Part shown: positions 7,480 through 15,399 of the stretch, piece by piece
Position numbering within the stretch: position 1 is the stretch's first letter
Layout: each line of letters opens with the position of its first letter
Assembly (NCBI GenBank): GCA_052139835.1
Contig: JBKQVT010000135.1
Coordinates: forward strand, 1-19,027
From: JBKQVT01 sp052139835
GTDB taxonomy: Bacteria > Planctomycetota > Planctomycetia > Pirellulales > Thermoguttaceae
DNA length: 19,027 nucleotides
Direction: 5' to 3'
The notes under the pieces: model-generated
Told to the model about the DNA's origin: nothing
What the model saw: the letters and a program-made list of their open reading frames with translations, nothing else
Database searches by the model: none
Position numbers and translations under genes: made by a program

Positions 7480-8231
7480 TAGCCGAAATCTCCGTTGACG
7501 TAGCGCTCGGTGAGGCGGTTCGCCGGGTGGGTGAAAATCGTCTCCGTCTCGTCCACCTCGATGAGCCGCGAATCGCTGAAGAAGGCCGTGCGATCGGCCA
7601 GCCGGCGGGCCTGCTGCACCAGGTTGGTCACCAACACGATGGTCATCCGCTCCTTCAACTCCAGGAGCACGTCCTCGATCTTCATCGTCGTCACCGGGTC
7701 GATGGCGATGGAGAACTCGTCCAGGCAGAGGATTTCCGGGCGGTGCGACAGGGCGCGGGCCAGGGTGAGCCGCTGCTGCTGGCCCCCGGAGAGCTTGCTG
7801 CCCAGCATGTTGAGGCGGTCCTCGACCTCGTCCCAGAGCATGGCCTGGCGGAGGCAGGTTTCCACCAGGGCGTCGAGCTCGGCACCGCGGCGCATGCCGG
7901 CGCGGCGCGGGGCATAGGCCACGTTCTCGTAGACCGACAACGGCAGCCCGACGGGCAGGGGAAAGACCATGCCCACCCGCCGCCGCAGGCCGTAGACGTC
8001 GCGGATCTGGAAGACGTCGCGGCCGCCGACCCAGACCTGGCCGGTGACGCGGGCGGAAGAGACGAAGTCGATGGTGCGGTTGATGCACTTCAGCAGCGTC
8101 GTCTTGCCCGAGTTGGCCGGCCCGATGATGGCGAAGATTTGTTTCTCGGGGATTTCCAGGCTGATATCCTGTAGCGCCCGCTTCCCACCGTAGCTCACGG
8201 AAACATGCTGGAAACGGATGGGGGCATCCAT
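7479..8231 (-). CDS. PstB-like ABC ATPase, subunit with canonical signature but degenerate catalytic residues
   Basis: This 250-residue ABC ATPase is close to PstB in overall sequence (for example VSVSYGGKRALQDISLEIP and the C-terminal TERYVNGDFG). Walker A GPANSGKT (37-44) and the signature LSGGQQQRLTLARAL (from 147) are intact, and CLDE retains Asp171 and Glu172. Two key residues differ from PstB. The Q-loop Gln is Pro91 (VFPLPVGLP where PstB has VFQRPNPFP), and the H-loop His is Asn203 (VTNLVQQA where PstB has VTHNMQQA). The D loop is AIDP. Its own ATP site is thus expected to hydrolyse poorly, while its good signature can complete the partner's site. The start lies 6 nt after the pstA stop. 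Confidence 0.88.
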   Translation of the reverse strand: MDAPIRFQHVSVSYGGKRALQDISLEIPEKQIFAIIGPANSGKTTLLKCINRTIDFVSSARVTGQVWVGGRDVFQIRDVYGLRRRVGMVFPLPVGLPLSVYENVAYAPRRAGMRRGAELDALVETCLRQAMLWDEVEDRLNMLGSKLSGGQQQRLTLARALSHRPEILCLDEFSIAIDPVTTMKIEDVLLELKERMTIVLVTNLVQQARRLADRTAFFSDSRLIEVDETETIFTHPANRLTERYVNGDFG

Positions 8232-8237
8232 GGTCTG

Positions 8238-9488
8238 TCACCACTTCTTCCGCGCGCGGAGATAAATGCGCAGGCCGATCGACAGGCTATTGACCGCCAG
8301 CACGAGTCCGACGAGCACCACGGCGGTGCCGTACTGGACGCCTTCGGAGACGCCGAGGACCGCGGTCATCAGCGTGTAGAGGTGGGTAGACAGCGCCTCG
8401 CAGGAGTCGCCCAGGCCGCGGGGCAGCGCGGTGCTGAAGAAGACGGCGCCGGTGAAGAGGATGGGGGCGGTCTCGCCCGCGGCCCGCGAAACCTGCAGAA
8501 TCACGCCGGTGAGGATGCCGCTGATCGAGTTGGGAAGCACCAGCGTGCGAATAGTCTGCCAGCGCGAGGCCCCCAGGTTCCAGCAGGCCTCGCGGAAGGA
8601 CATGGGCACCGAGGCCAGGGCCTCGCGGGTGCTGGTGATGATCACCGGCAAGGTCATCACCGCCAGCGTGCAGGAAGCGACCAGCAGCGAGGGCCGCATG
8701 TGGAAGAAGAGCACGAACGCCCCCACCCCGAACAGCGCATGGACGATGCTGGGCACGCCGGCGAGATTGACCACCGCCAGGTTGATGATCCGCGTGAGCC
8801 AGTTATCGCGGGCATATTCGTTGAGGTAAACGCCGGCCAGCACGCCCACGGGCGCCGCCACCAGCAACGAGAGGAACACCAGGCAGAAGGTTCCCACCAG
8901 CGGCGCCCAGACGCCCCCGGCCGTCATGTGATGCTGGGGGTTCTCCACGAGAAACGACCACCGCAAGGCCGGCCACGCCTTGACCACGAGGCAAGTCAGG
9001 ATGGCCAGCAGCGGCGCCACCAGCAGCAGGGCCATCGTCATGAACGTGTACTTGGCGACGCCTTCCTTGACCCGCTTCCACTTTTCCACCGAGGTGGGCG
9101 TAAAGACCTCGCGATGGGAAAGTCGCAAGCGGCGGCCGCCGCCCAGGCGGATGTCGCCGGCGCGGTGCAATTTGAGGAGTTGCTCCACCGCCGTGGCCAT
9201 GCCCGACCAAGGCGTCAGCTCCGTGCCGTCGCCGTCGCTGCCCTCTGCGCGGGCGTCGACGTAGAAATGATATTGCGGTTTGCGCCGCGCGAGGTAGTTG
9301 GCGCGCGAGCCGCAGCAGAGGATTTCGAACTGCCCGGCGGCGGTGAGGCCCAGGTCCCGTTGCCCGGCGGCGGCCAGGGCGTCTTCGAGCATCACAAACC
9401 CCAGGGCGGCATCGTCTGCGGCGCCGCCGGCCGGGGCGGCCAACAGCAGGTAGGGCCCGGCGGCGGAAGTGTCAGCCCGTCTTTTCAC
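8238..9488 (-). CDS. pstA: Phosphate ABC transporter permease PstA with long N-terminal extension
   Basis: This 416-residue protein has a normal PstA core from about residue 145 onward. Six hydrophobic segments begin with YTFMTMALLLVAPLLAIL, and the ATPase-docking EAA loop reads EALASVPMSFREACWNLGAS. The core imports phosphate with PstC. The first 145 residues are an added soluble region not found in standard PstA, which starts a few residues before its first helix. Residues 74-118 (FYVDARAEGSDGDGTELTPW ... AGDIRLGGG) faintly resemble the N-terminal cap of exported parallel beta-helix proteins; this is only a visual similarity. The start used is a GTG that overlaps the 3' end of pstC by 17 nt. 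Later in-frame ATGs (residues 33, 97) could be used instead and would shorten the extension. Confidence 0.9.
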   Translation of the reverse strand: MKRRADTSAAGPYLLLAAPAGGAADDAALGFVMLEDALAAAGQRDLGLTAAGQFEILCCGSRANYLARRKPQYHFYVDARAEGSDGDGTELTPWSGMATAVEQLLKLHRAGDIRLGGGRRLRLSHREVFTPTSVEKWKRVKEGVAKYTFMTMALLLVAPLLAILTCLVVKAWPALRWSFLVENPQHHMTAGGVWAPLVGTFCLVFLSLLVAAPVGVLAGVYLNEYARDNWLTRIINLAVVNLAGVPSIVHALFGVGAFVLFFHMRPSLLVASCTLAVMTLPVIITSTREALASVPMSFREACWNLGASRWQTIRTLVLPNSISGILTGVILQVSRAAGETAPILFTGAVFFSTALPRGLGDSCEALSTHLYTLMTAVLGVSEGVQYGTAVVLVGLVLAVNSLSIGLRIYLRARKKW

Positions 9489-10479
9489 TGCGAATCCCCT
9501 TGATGACCAGGTCCGCGGCCAGGTTCACCACAAACGTCACGATAAACAGGACCAAGCCGATCACGAACAGCACGCGGTAGTGGGGATCCCCTTGCACGGC
9601 CTCGCCCAGTTCGGCGGCGATCGTCGCCGTCAGCGTGCGGACGGGATCCAACACGCTGTGGGGGATCTGGATGGAATGGCCGGTGCACATCAGCACGGCC
9701 ATCGTTTCACCGATGGCGCGGCCCAGTCCCAGCAGCACGGCCGCCAACAGCCCGTTCTTGGCCGCCGGAAAGAGCACGCGGAAGACGATCTCCCAGCGGC
9801 TGGCGCCCAGCGACAAGGCGGCCTCGCGGTAGGAGTCGGGCACGGCCTTCAGGGCATCCTCGCCCACGGAAACGATGATCGGCACGCTCATCAGCGCCAG
9901 GATGACGCCGCCGTTGAGCAGGTTCACGCCCACCGTCGCGCCGGTGAAGCGGATGAGGATCGGCCCCAGCACCATGACGCCGATGAAACCCCACACGATC
10001 GAGGGAATGGCCGCCAGCAGCTCGATCAGCACCTTGAGCGTTTCCTTGAGCGCTCCGCCGCAGAACTCGGAGATGTAGACCGCGGCGCCCAGGCCCAGCG
10101 GCACCGCCAGCAGCATGGCCAACCCCGTGACGGCCAGGCTCCCCACCAGCAGCGCCAGGATGCCGAAATGCGGGGGCTGCGAAGTCGGCCGCCACTCCGG
10201 GCTGGTGAAGAACTCGACCAGGTCGAGTTTGCCGAAGAGCACCGGCGCCGCTTCCAGGAACACGAAGAAGAAAATGGCGAACACGAAGAAGATCGCGCTC
10301 CAGCCGCACAGCCGGATGATCCCCTCGATCGCCGGCTCGACGAAGCGCAACAGCCAGCGGCCGAGGCGGAATGGCAGGCGCGCTGCGCCCGCGGCGCCAT
10401 GCGACACCGCGCGGATCGGCCGGGAAAACCAGCCAGGCCCGCCGGCAGGCGGCCCGGCAGTCGGAGAATTGCTACTCAT
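9472..10479 (-). CDS. pstC: Phosphate ABC transporter permease PstC
   Basis: This 335-residue inner-membrane permease pairs with PstA to form the phosphate channel. A Pro/Gly-rich cytoplasmic N-terminus of about 50 residues leads into the first membrane segment (WSAIFFVFAIFFFVFLEA). A periplasmic loop follows, then GILALLVGSLAVTGLAMLLA, LGLGAAVYISEF, further helices, and the EAA loop DALKAVPDSYREAALSLGAS that docks the ATPases. The conserved IPSIVWGFIGV and GLGRAIGETMAV segments are typical of PstC. The start at 10479 overlaps the pstS stop by 8 nt (ATGAGTAG), which indicates coupling. An upstream in-frame extension would only translate pstS DNA in the wrong frame. Confidence 0.94.
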   Translation of the reverse strand: MSSNSPTAGPPAGGPGWFSRPIRAVSHGAAGAARLPFRLGRWLLRFVEPAIEGIIRLCGWSAIFFVFAIFFFVFLEAAPVLFGKLDLVEFFTSPEWRPTSQPPHFGILALLVGSLAVTGLAMLLAVPLGLGAAVYISEFCGGALKETLKVLIELLAAIPSIVWGFIGVMVLGPILIRFTGATVGVNLLNGGVILALMSVPIIVSVGEDALKAVPDSYREAALSLGASRWEIVFRVLFPAAKNGLLAAVLLGLGRAIGETMAVLMCTGHSIQIPHSVLDPVRTLTATIAAELGEAVQGDPHYRVLFVIGLVLFIVTFVVNLAADLVIKGIRSEKTG

Positions 10480-11353
10480 TGTCGTGGACCGGCACGAAGC
10501 CCAGTTCGAGCACAACCTTCTGGCCTTGCTTACCCAAAATCCAGTCCAGGAACTTCTTCACTTCCCCCTTGGGCTCCCCGGCGGTGTAGATGTACAGCGG
10601 CCGCGTGATCGGATAGCCGCCGCTCTTCAGCTTGGCGTTCTTGACGGTTGGGGCAACGCCCGGCTCCCCCTTGCGCCGGGAGAGCTTGAGCATCTTCACC
10701 TCGGCGGTGGCGTAGCCCATGCCGCTGTAGCCAATGGCGCCGGGCGTGTTGGCCACCAGCGCCACCACCTCCTTGGAGCCGCTTTCGTCGACCGAGCCCA
10801 GCTTGTATTCTCCGTGCGCGCCCAAGATCGCCTCTTGGAAGTAGGCATATGTCCCGGAGCTGTTATGCCGGCCTACCAGCGTAATCTGGTCGTTGCCGAC
10901 CGCCTTGCTGTCGACGCCGAGCTGCGACCACTTGGTGATCTTGCCGTCTTTGCCGTAGATTTGCGCCAACTCTTCCATGGAGATGGAGTCCAGGGGATTA
11001 TTCTTGGCGACGTAGACCGCCAGGGCGTCGTAGCCGATGACGCACTGCTTGGGCTCGACGCCGCGTCGCTGCTTGCAGCGCTCGATTTCCGGGGCCTCCA
11101 TGGCGCGGCTGGCGTTGGCCATGTCGCACTTGCCGTCGATCAAGCTGGCGATGCCCACCCCGGACCCGCCGTCGGAAACCTGCACCATCACCTCGGGATG
11201 GGTGGCGTGATACGTTTCCGCCCAGGCCTGGGCCACGTTGACCATCGTGTCGGAGCCTTCCATGCGGACCCCCTCGTCCGAGGAGCCGCAACCGGATAGC
11301 ATCAATGCCCACAAGCCCACGCCCACCGCGACCAGACCCCAGCGGACCGACAT
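10472..11353 (-). CDS. pstS: Phosphate-binding lipoprotein PstS
   Basis: This 293-residue solute-binding protein delivers phosphate to PstC/PstA. A lipoprotein signal peptide ends in the lipobox LSGC (MSVRWGLVAVGVGLWALMLSGC, mature Cys about residue 22; cleavage by signal peptidase II is expected). The mature part has the PstS hallmarks: RMEGSDTMVNVAQAWAE, VSDGGSGVGIASL (phosphate contacts from Ser/Gly/Asp), CDMANASRAM, and GRHNSSGTYAYFQEAIL. The start at 11353 is preferred because AAGGGGG lies about 7 nt upstream; the ATG at 11359 would be almost on top of it. It is the first gene of the pst operon and has a well-formed promoter with an internal palindrome. Confidence 0.94.
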   Translation of the reverse strand: MSVRWGLVAVGVGLWALMLSGCGSSDEGVRMEGSDTMVNVAQAWAETYHATHPEVMVQVSDGGSGVGIASLIDGKCDMANASRAMEAPEIERCKQRRGVEPKQCVIGYDALAVYVAKNNPLDSISMEELAQIYGKDGKITKWSQLGVDSKAVGNDQITLVGRHNSSGTYAYFQEAILGAHGEYKLGSVDESGSKEVVALVANTPGAIGYSGMGYATAEVKMLKLSRRKGEPGVAPTVKNAKLKSGGYPITRPLYIYTAGEPKGEVKKFLDWILGKQGQKVVLELGFVPVHDNE

Positions 11354-11400
11354 CGCCATGCCCCCTTGACGTCTTTCTTGGGTTAGAAACCAATGAGAGG

Positions 11401-11430
11401 ATGGTAGCACACCTGCCGGGAAGGTGTCAA
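11401..11430 (-). promoter_or_regulatory. pst operon promoter with palindrome in the spacer
   Basis: On the minus strand, a perfect -35 TTGACA (11430-11425) and a -10-like TACCAT (11406-11401) are 18 nt apart, giving a start site near 11394 and a leader of about 40 nt. The spacer and -35 edge hold an inverted repeat, ACACCT (11409-11414) and AGGTGT (11422-11427), separated by 7 nt, which is a possible operator. A canonical Pho box (direct CTGTCAT repeats) was looked for and not found. Confidence 0.55.
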
Positions 11431-11515
11431 ACGCCCCCGACCCCCGGCCCGGCGACAGCCCGGACGTCTGCTCCCAAACCCAATCAGCATCAGCACTTGC
11501 ATTGCGACCCGCCGA

Positions 11516-11550
11516 CCATGCCGTGCATGGGCAGGAGAATCGTTTAGAAT
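11516..11550 (+). promoter_or_regulatory. Candidate promoter of the MEMO operon with a palindrome at the -35 position
   Basis: TAGAAT (11545-11550) is a good -10 element, about 39 nt before the start codon. No -35 consensus lies at the right distance. Instead the perfect palindrome CCATGCCGTGCATGG (11516-11530) covers that position (11522-11527). The arrangement is typical of a promoter needing an activator, or covered by a repressor. Confidence 0.4.
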
Positions 11551-11588
11551 AGCAACTGTAGAACTACTCTTCTCTGGGAGGGCCACAC

Positions 11589-13205
11589 ATGAAACTCCTC
11601 GGCCGCAGGCTCCTCGTCCTGGCGATCCTTGTTGGTTTGGGCGGCTGCGGGAAATGCCAGTCGTCGCCGCTGTCCCCGGCCCGCGCCGTGCCGCCACCTT
11701 CGGCCGCCAGTTACAAGAGGGTGATCGGGCCGGCAGTCGCCGGCATGTTCTATCCGCGGCACGAGCAGACGCTCGCCGCCATGGTCGACAAGTTGCTGGC
11801 CGAGGCGAAGTCGCAGAAGATCGAGCGCCTCCGCGGCCTGGTGTGTCCCCATGCCGGCTATGAGTACTCCGGCAAGACGGCGGCCATCGGCTACAAGCAG
11901 GTCGCCGGCCGAAAGTTTCACACCGTCATCATCCTGGGGCCCAGTCATCACGCCCTCTTCGACGGCGCCGCCCTGCCGGCGGCGGACGCCATGGAAACGC
12001 CCCTGGGGCCGGTTCCCCTCTCCCCGAAGGTCGCTGAGCTGGCCAAGAAAAAACCCTTCGCCATCAATCCGCATTGCGAAAGACTGGAGCGGCCGGACTG
12101 GTGGACGGAGTCGCCCCAGCGCGAACTGCCGCCCTTCGGCGAAGATACGCCGTTTACCTGGGAACACTCCGTCGAGGTCCAAGTGCCCTTCCTGCAGCGG
12201 GTGCTGGGCAATTTCAGCATCGTGCCGGTCGTGCTGGGGCAAGTGGACCCGGAAGCCGTCGGCGAGGCCCTCTTGCCGCTGCTGGACGACGACACCTTGC
12301 TGGTGGCAAGCTCCGACTTGACGCACTACTTGCCCTACGACCGCGCCAAGCGGCTGGACACCATCACGGTTCGCACCATCTGCACGCTCGACGGCGACCT
12401 GCTGGAGCAGGAAGAATTGGCGTCGGGCACCTGGCTGGCCTGCGGGAAACTCCCCATCAGGGCCCTCATGCACGTCGCCCGCGCCAAGGGCTGGAAGGCC
12501 AAGCTCCTGGACTATCGCAACAGCGGCGACACCACGGGCAAGAAGGAAGCCGTGGTCGGCTACTCGGCCATCGCCTTCTACGAGCCCGAGACGGCCAACG
12601 GCAAAGCGGCGGCGCCTGCCGTGGAGCGGCCCGAGGGCTACTCGGCCGCCCAGCACAAGGTGCTCCTGGAACTGGCGCGGAATTCGGTGGTCGCGGCCGC
12701 GGCCGGCAAGGCCCCGCCCGCCTTGGAAGCGAGCCTTGCCACGGGGAAGCTGGCCGAGGTCCGCGCGTGTTTCGTCACGCTGACCAAAAAGGGGGAGCTG
12801 CGCGGCTGCATCGGCACGACCCTGCCGCGCGAGCCGCTCCACCTGGCGGTCGTCCATGCCGCCCGCAGCGCGGCCATCGAGGATCCGCGTTTTTCGTCGG
12901 TAACGCCCGATGAACTCAACGACATCCGCATCGAGATCAGCGTGCTCACCGTGCCGCGGCGGCTGGAGGCCGGTTCCACCGAGGAGGTGCTGGCGAAATT
13001 GCGTCCCGGCGTCGACGGCGTGGTGCTGAGCGTGGGCCGCAACATGGCCACCTTCCTGCCCCAGGTCTGGGAGCAACTGCCCGACAAGGCCGACTTCCTC
13101 ACTCATCTGTCCCAGAAGGCCGGGCTCGTGCCTTCGGCCTGGAGGAGCGACCAGGCCGTCTTTCGCGTCTACCAGGTCGAGGCGATGAAGGAGCCGCCGC
13201 CGTGA
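11589..13205 (+). CDS. MEMO-AMMECR1 fusion lipoprotein (AmmeMemoRadiSam system, B and A modules in one chain)
   Basis: This 538-residue protein joins two families of the AmmeMemoRadiSam group. It begins with a lipoprotein signal (LLVLAILVGLGGC, lipobox LGGC, Cys20), so the mature protein is predicted to be membrane-anchored outside the cytoplasm. The MEMO domain (about 43-332, LigB-dioxygenase-like fold) keeps the metal/active-site residues: His88 in CPHAGY, His120-His121 in GPSHH, WEHSVEVQ (191-198), Asp243 and His246 in SSDLTHY, and Cys285 in ACGKLPI. The AMMECR1 domain (about 352-533) has the signature LRGCIG (404-409). Both domains look intact; their reaction is unknown. GGGAGGG 6 nt before the ATG supports the start. 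The stop overlaps the next start (GTGA). A radical SAM partner is encoded at the operon's end, so all three parts of the known trio are present. Confidence 0.93.
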   Translation: MKLLGRRLLVLAILVGLGGCGKCQSSPLSPARAVPPPSAASYKRVIGPAVAGMFYPRHEQTLAAMVDKLLAEAKSQKIERLRGLVCPHAGYEYSGKTAAIGYKQVAGRKFHTVIILGPSHHALFDGAALPAADAMETPLGPVPLSPKVAELAKKKPFAINPHCERLERPDWWTESPQRELPPFGEDTPFTWEHSVEVQVPFLQRVLGNFSIVPVVLGQVDPEAVGEALLPLLDDDTLLVASSDLTHYLPYDRAKRLDTITVRTICTLDGDLLEQEELASGTWLACGKLPIRALMHVARAKGWKAKLLDYRNSGDTTGKKEAVVGYSAIAFYEPETANGKAAAPAVERPEGYSAAQHKVLLELARNSVVAAAAGKAPPALEASLATGKLAEVRACFVTLTKKGELRGCIGTTLPREPLHLAVVHAARSAAIEDPRFSSVTPDELNDIRIEISVLTVPRRLEAGSTEEVLAKLRPGVDGVVLSVGRNMATFLPQVWEQLPDKADFLTHLSQKAGLVPSAWRSDQAVFRVYQVEAMKEPPP

Positions 13206-15346
13206 CGCCGGTCCTCTATCTGGCCGTCGGCTGGCTGGGTGTCTCGGCGTTGTTGGCCCAGTTGACGCTGCTGCGCGAGTTGCTGGCCGCCTTCTCGGGC
13301 AGCGAGCTGGTCTTCGGCGTCGTGCTGGGCAATTGGATGTTGTTGACCGGCATCGGCTCGGCCCTGGGCCGCCGCGTGGCGCGGCTGAAATCCCCGCTCG
13401 CGGCCCTGGTCGCCGTCCAGGTGCTCCTGGCCGTCTTGCCCATCGGCGACGTCTTCCTGCTCCGCACGCTCCGCAACGTCATCTTCGTCCGTGGCGTCGA
13501 GATCGGGTTGACCGACACCGTGGTGAGCTGCTTCGTCATCCTGGCGCCCTATTGCCTGGCGGTCGGTTACGCCCTGCCGCTGGCCTCGTGGGTCCTCGCC
13601 CCGGATCGGGGCGCGGCGGGCATCGGCCGCGTCTATTTCCTCGACAACGCCGGCATGGTGGTCGGCGGCCTGCTGTTCACCTTCGTGCTGGTCAACTGGC
13701 TCGATCATTTCGTCATCCTCTGCCTCTCGGCCGCGGTGAACCTGCTGCTGGCCGCCGCGGTGGCAAGCCGCTTGCGCCGGGGGGCGTGGATCGCGGCGGG
13801 GCTGGTCGTTGCGGCACTGACGGCCCTGGCCGCCGGCGCCCATCTCGATGCCTACTCGACCGCTCTGGAATGTGCCCCGCAGCGCGTCGCCTGCCGCGCC
13901 TGCTCCCCCTATGGCCGACTCATCGTGACCCGGTCGGACGGCCAGTACAACTTCATGGAAAACGGCGTGGCCCTGTTCTCCAGCCACGACGCCGAGCGGG
14001 TCGAGGAGCGGGTCCATTTCGCCATGGCCGAGCGCCCTGGGGCCAAGCGGGTGCTGTTGGTCTCCGGCGGGGCCTCGGGGACCGCCCGCGAAGTCCTCAA
14101 GTACCCCGTCGCCGCCGTGGACTACGTCGAGATCGACCCGGAAGTTCTCCGGGCGGCCGAGCGGTTTCTTCCCGAGAATCTCCGCGACCCACGGATCCAC
14201 CCCATCAACGCCGACGGCCGTCGCTGGGTCCAAGAGACCCCGCAGCGCTATGACGTGGTGATCGTCGACGTGCCCGATCCCTCCACCTCGCAGTTGAATC
14301 GTTTCTACACGCGGGAATTTTTCGCCGAGGTCCACCGCATCCTCGTTCCCGGCGGGGTGCTGGCCTTTTCCCTGGGAGAATATGAGGGTTTCCTGGGCGA
14401 GGCCATGGGCCGCATGTTCGCCGTGGCCCATCGCACGCTGAAAAAGGTCTACGCCAACGTGCTGATCGTGCCGGGCCAGCAGGTGTTCTTCCTCGCCTCC
14501 GACGGCCCCCTGACCAACGACATCGCCGCGCGGCTCAAGGGCGCGGGCGTGGCCACGCGATGGGTGGTTCCCTCGTATATCGAGTCGATCTTTAAGCCCG
14601 ACCGGCTGGCCGAGATCCGCCGTGCGCTGGCCGCCGACGCCCCGGTGAACGAGGATTTCAGCCCCGTGTTGTACTACGACCACTTGCGCTACTGGATGAG
14701 CCAGTTCAAGGTTCGCTTCGGGGTCCTGGAGGGCGTGCTGCTGGCGATGCTGGCGGCCTACCTGGTCCGCATCCGGCCGGTTCCGCTGGCGGTGTTCACC
14801 GCGGGGCTGGCCGCCTCGGCGCTGGAGGTCGTGCTGCTGCTGGGCTTCCAGGTTCTCTGCGGCAGCGTTTATCGTCAGGTGGGGTTGATCGTGACGATGT
14901 TCATGCTCGGGCTGGCCGTGGGGTCGTATGCCATGGGCCGCATGTTGCCGCGGCGGCGCCGCAGCGATCTGGCGTGGCTGCTGGCCGCGCTGGCCGTCTA
15001 CGCCGCCGCGTTGCCGGTGGCCTTGCTGGGACTGGTGCGATGGGGCGGCCCGCGGGGAGCCGCCGTTGCCCAACTGGCCGTGCCGGCGCTGGCGCTGCTG
15101 TTGGCCGCCCTGGTGGGGATGTGTTTTCCGCTGGCGGCGAAGCTCGATTTTCGCAACGTGGCCGACACGGCCGCGAAACTGTACACCGCCGATTACGTCG
15201 GCGCCGCCTTGGGGGCCCTGCTGGTCAGCACCTGGCTCATCCCCCTGGCGGGCGTGGCGGCGGTCTGCTGGCTCACCGCCGCCTTGTGCCTGGCGAGCGG
15301 CCTGGTGCTGGGTGCCACTGCTGGCTCGCCCAGCAGTGCGACGTAA
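13202..15346 (+). CDS. Polytopic membrane protein with embedded spermidine-synthase-like domain
   Basis: This 714-residue protein has an N-terminal membrane part (about 1-212, six or so helices), a soluble Rossmann-type domain (about 220-490), and a C-terminal membrane part (about 500-710). The soluble part resembles aminopropyltransferases (SpeE): CSPYGRLIV, VLLVSGGASGTAREVLKY, VDYVEIDPEVL and VIVDVPDPSTSQLNRFYT. The GGGDGG motif reads SGGASG (288-293), losing its Asp, and the substrate YHE-type motif is absent, so classical spermidine synthesis is doubtful. The two membrane parts share a YxxDxxGxxxGxL motif (YFLDNAGMVVGGLL and YTADYVGAALGALL), suggesting an internal duplication. Cys224, Cys231 and Cys234 form a small cluster before the domain. 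It starts at a GTG overlapping the MEMO-AMMECR1 stop. Its last residues and TAA stop are supplied by a hairpin repeat, which probably extended or replaced the original end. Confidence 0.82.
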   Translation: MTPVLYLAVGWLGVSALLAQLTLLRELLAAFSGSELVFGVVLGNWMLLTGIGSALGRRVARLKSPLAALVAVQVLLAVLPIGDVFLLRTLRNVIFVRGVEIGLTDTVVSCFVILAPYCLAVGYALPLASWVLAPDRGAAGIGRVYFLDNAGMVVGGLLFTFVLVNWLDHFVILCLSAAVNLLLAAAVASRLRRGAWIAAGLVVAALTALAAGAHLDAYSTALECAPQRVACRACSPYGRLIVTRSDGQYNFMENGVALFSSHDAERVEERVHFAMAERPGAKRVLLVSGGASGTAREVLKYPVAAVDYVEIDPEVLRAAERFLPENLRDPRIHPINADGRRWVQETPQRYDVVIVDVPDPSTSQLNRFYTREFFAEVHRILVPGGVLAFSLGEYEGFLGEAMGRMFAVAHRTLKKVYANVLIVPGQQVFFLASDGPLTNDIAARLKGAGVATRWVVPSYIESIFKPDRLAEIRRALAADAPVNEDFSPVLYYDHLRYWMSQFKVRFGVLEGVLLAMLAAYLVRIRPVPLAVFTAGLAASALEVVLLLGFQVLCGSVYRQVGLIVTMFMLGLAVGSYAMGRMLPRRRRSDLAWLLAALAVYAAALPVALLGLVRWGGPRGAAVAQLAVPALALLLAALVGMCFPLAAKLDFRNVADTAAKLYTADYVGAALGALLVSTWLIPLAGVAAVCWLTAALCLASGLVLGATAGSPSSAT

Positions 15347-15375
15347 GCACGGTTGGGCAAGCCAACCGTGGCACC
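15313..15375. repeat. Nested hairpin repeat, copy 2 (base-changed arms, fold kept)
   Basis: The ends GGTGCCAC and GTGGCACC are reverse complements. The left arm is the small hairpin CACTGCTGG / CCAGCAGTG and the right arm is CACGGTTGG / CCAACCGTG. The bases differ between the arms, but within each arm the pairing is kept by paired changes. The left arm is read as the C-terminus of the upstream gene and the loop (GCGACGTAAG) provides its TAA stop. The remaining 24 nt to the next start hold nothing recognisable. Confidence 0.85.
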
Positions 15376-15399
15376 CGACATGTAAGAAATCACGCGACC

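Noticed and set aside
11354..11588. Possible Pho box or riboswitch upstream of pstS
   Set aside because: No CTGTCAT-like direct repeats and no recognisable aptamer; only the two promoter-associated palindromes were found.
11544..13106. Long minus-strand open frame opposite the MEMO-AMMECR1 gene
   Set aside because: Antisense to intact MEMO and AMMECR1 motifs; composition is typical of a shadow frame.
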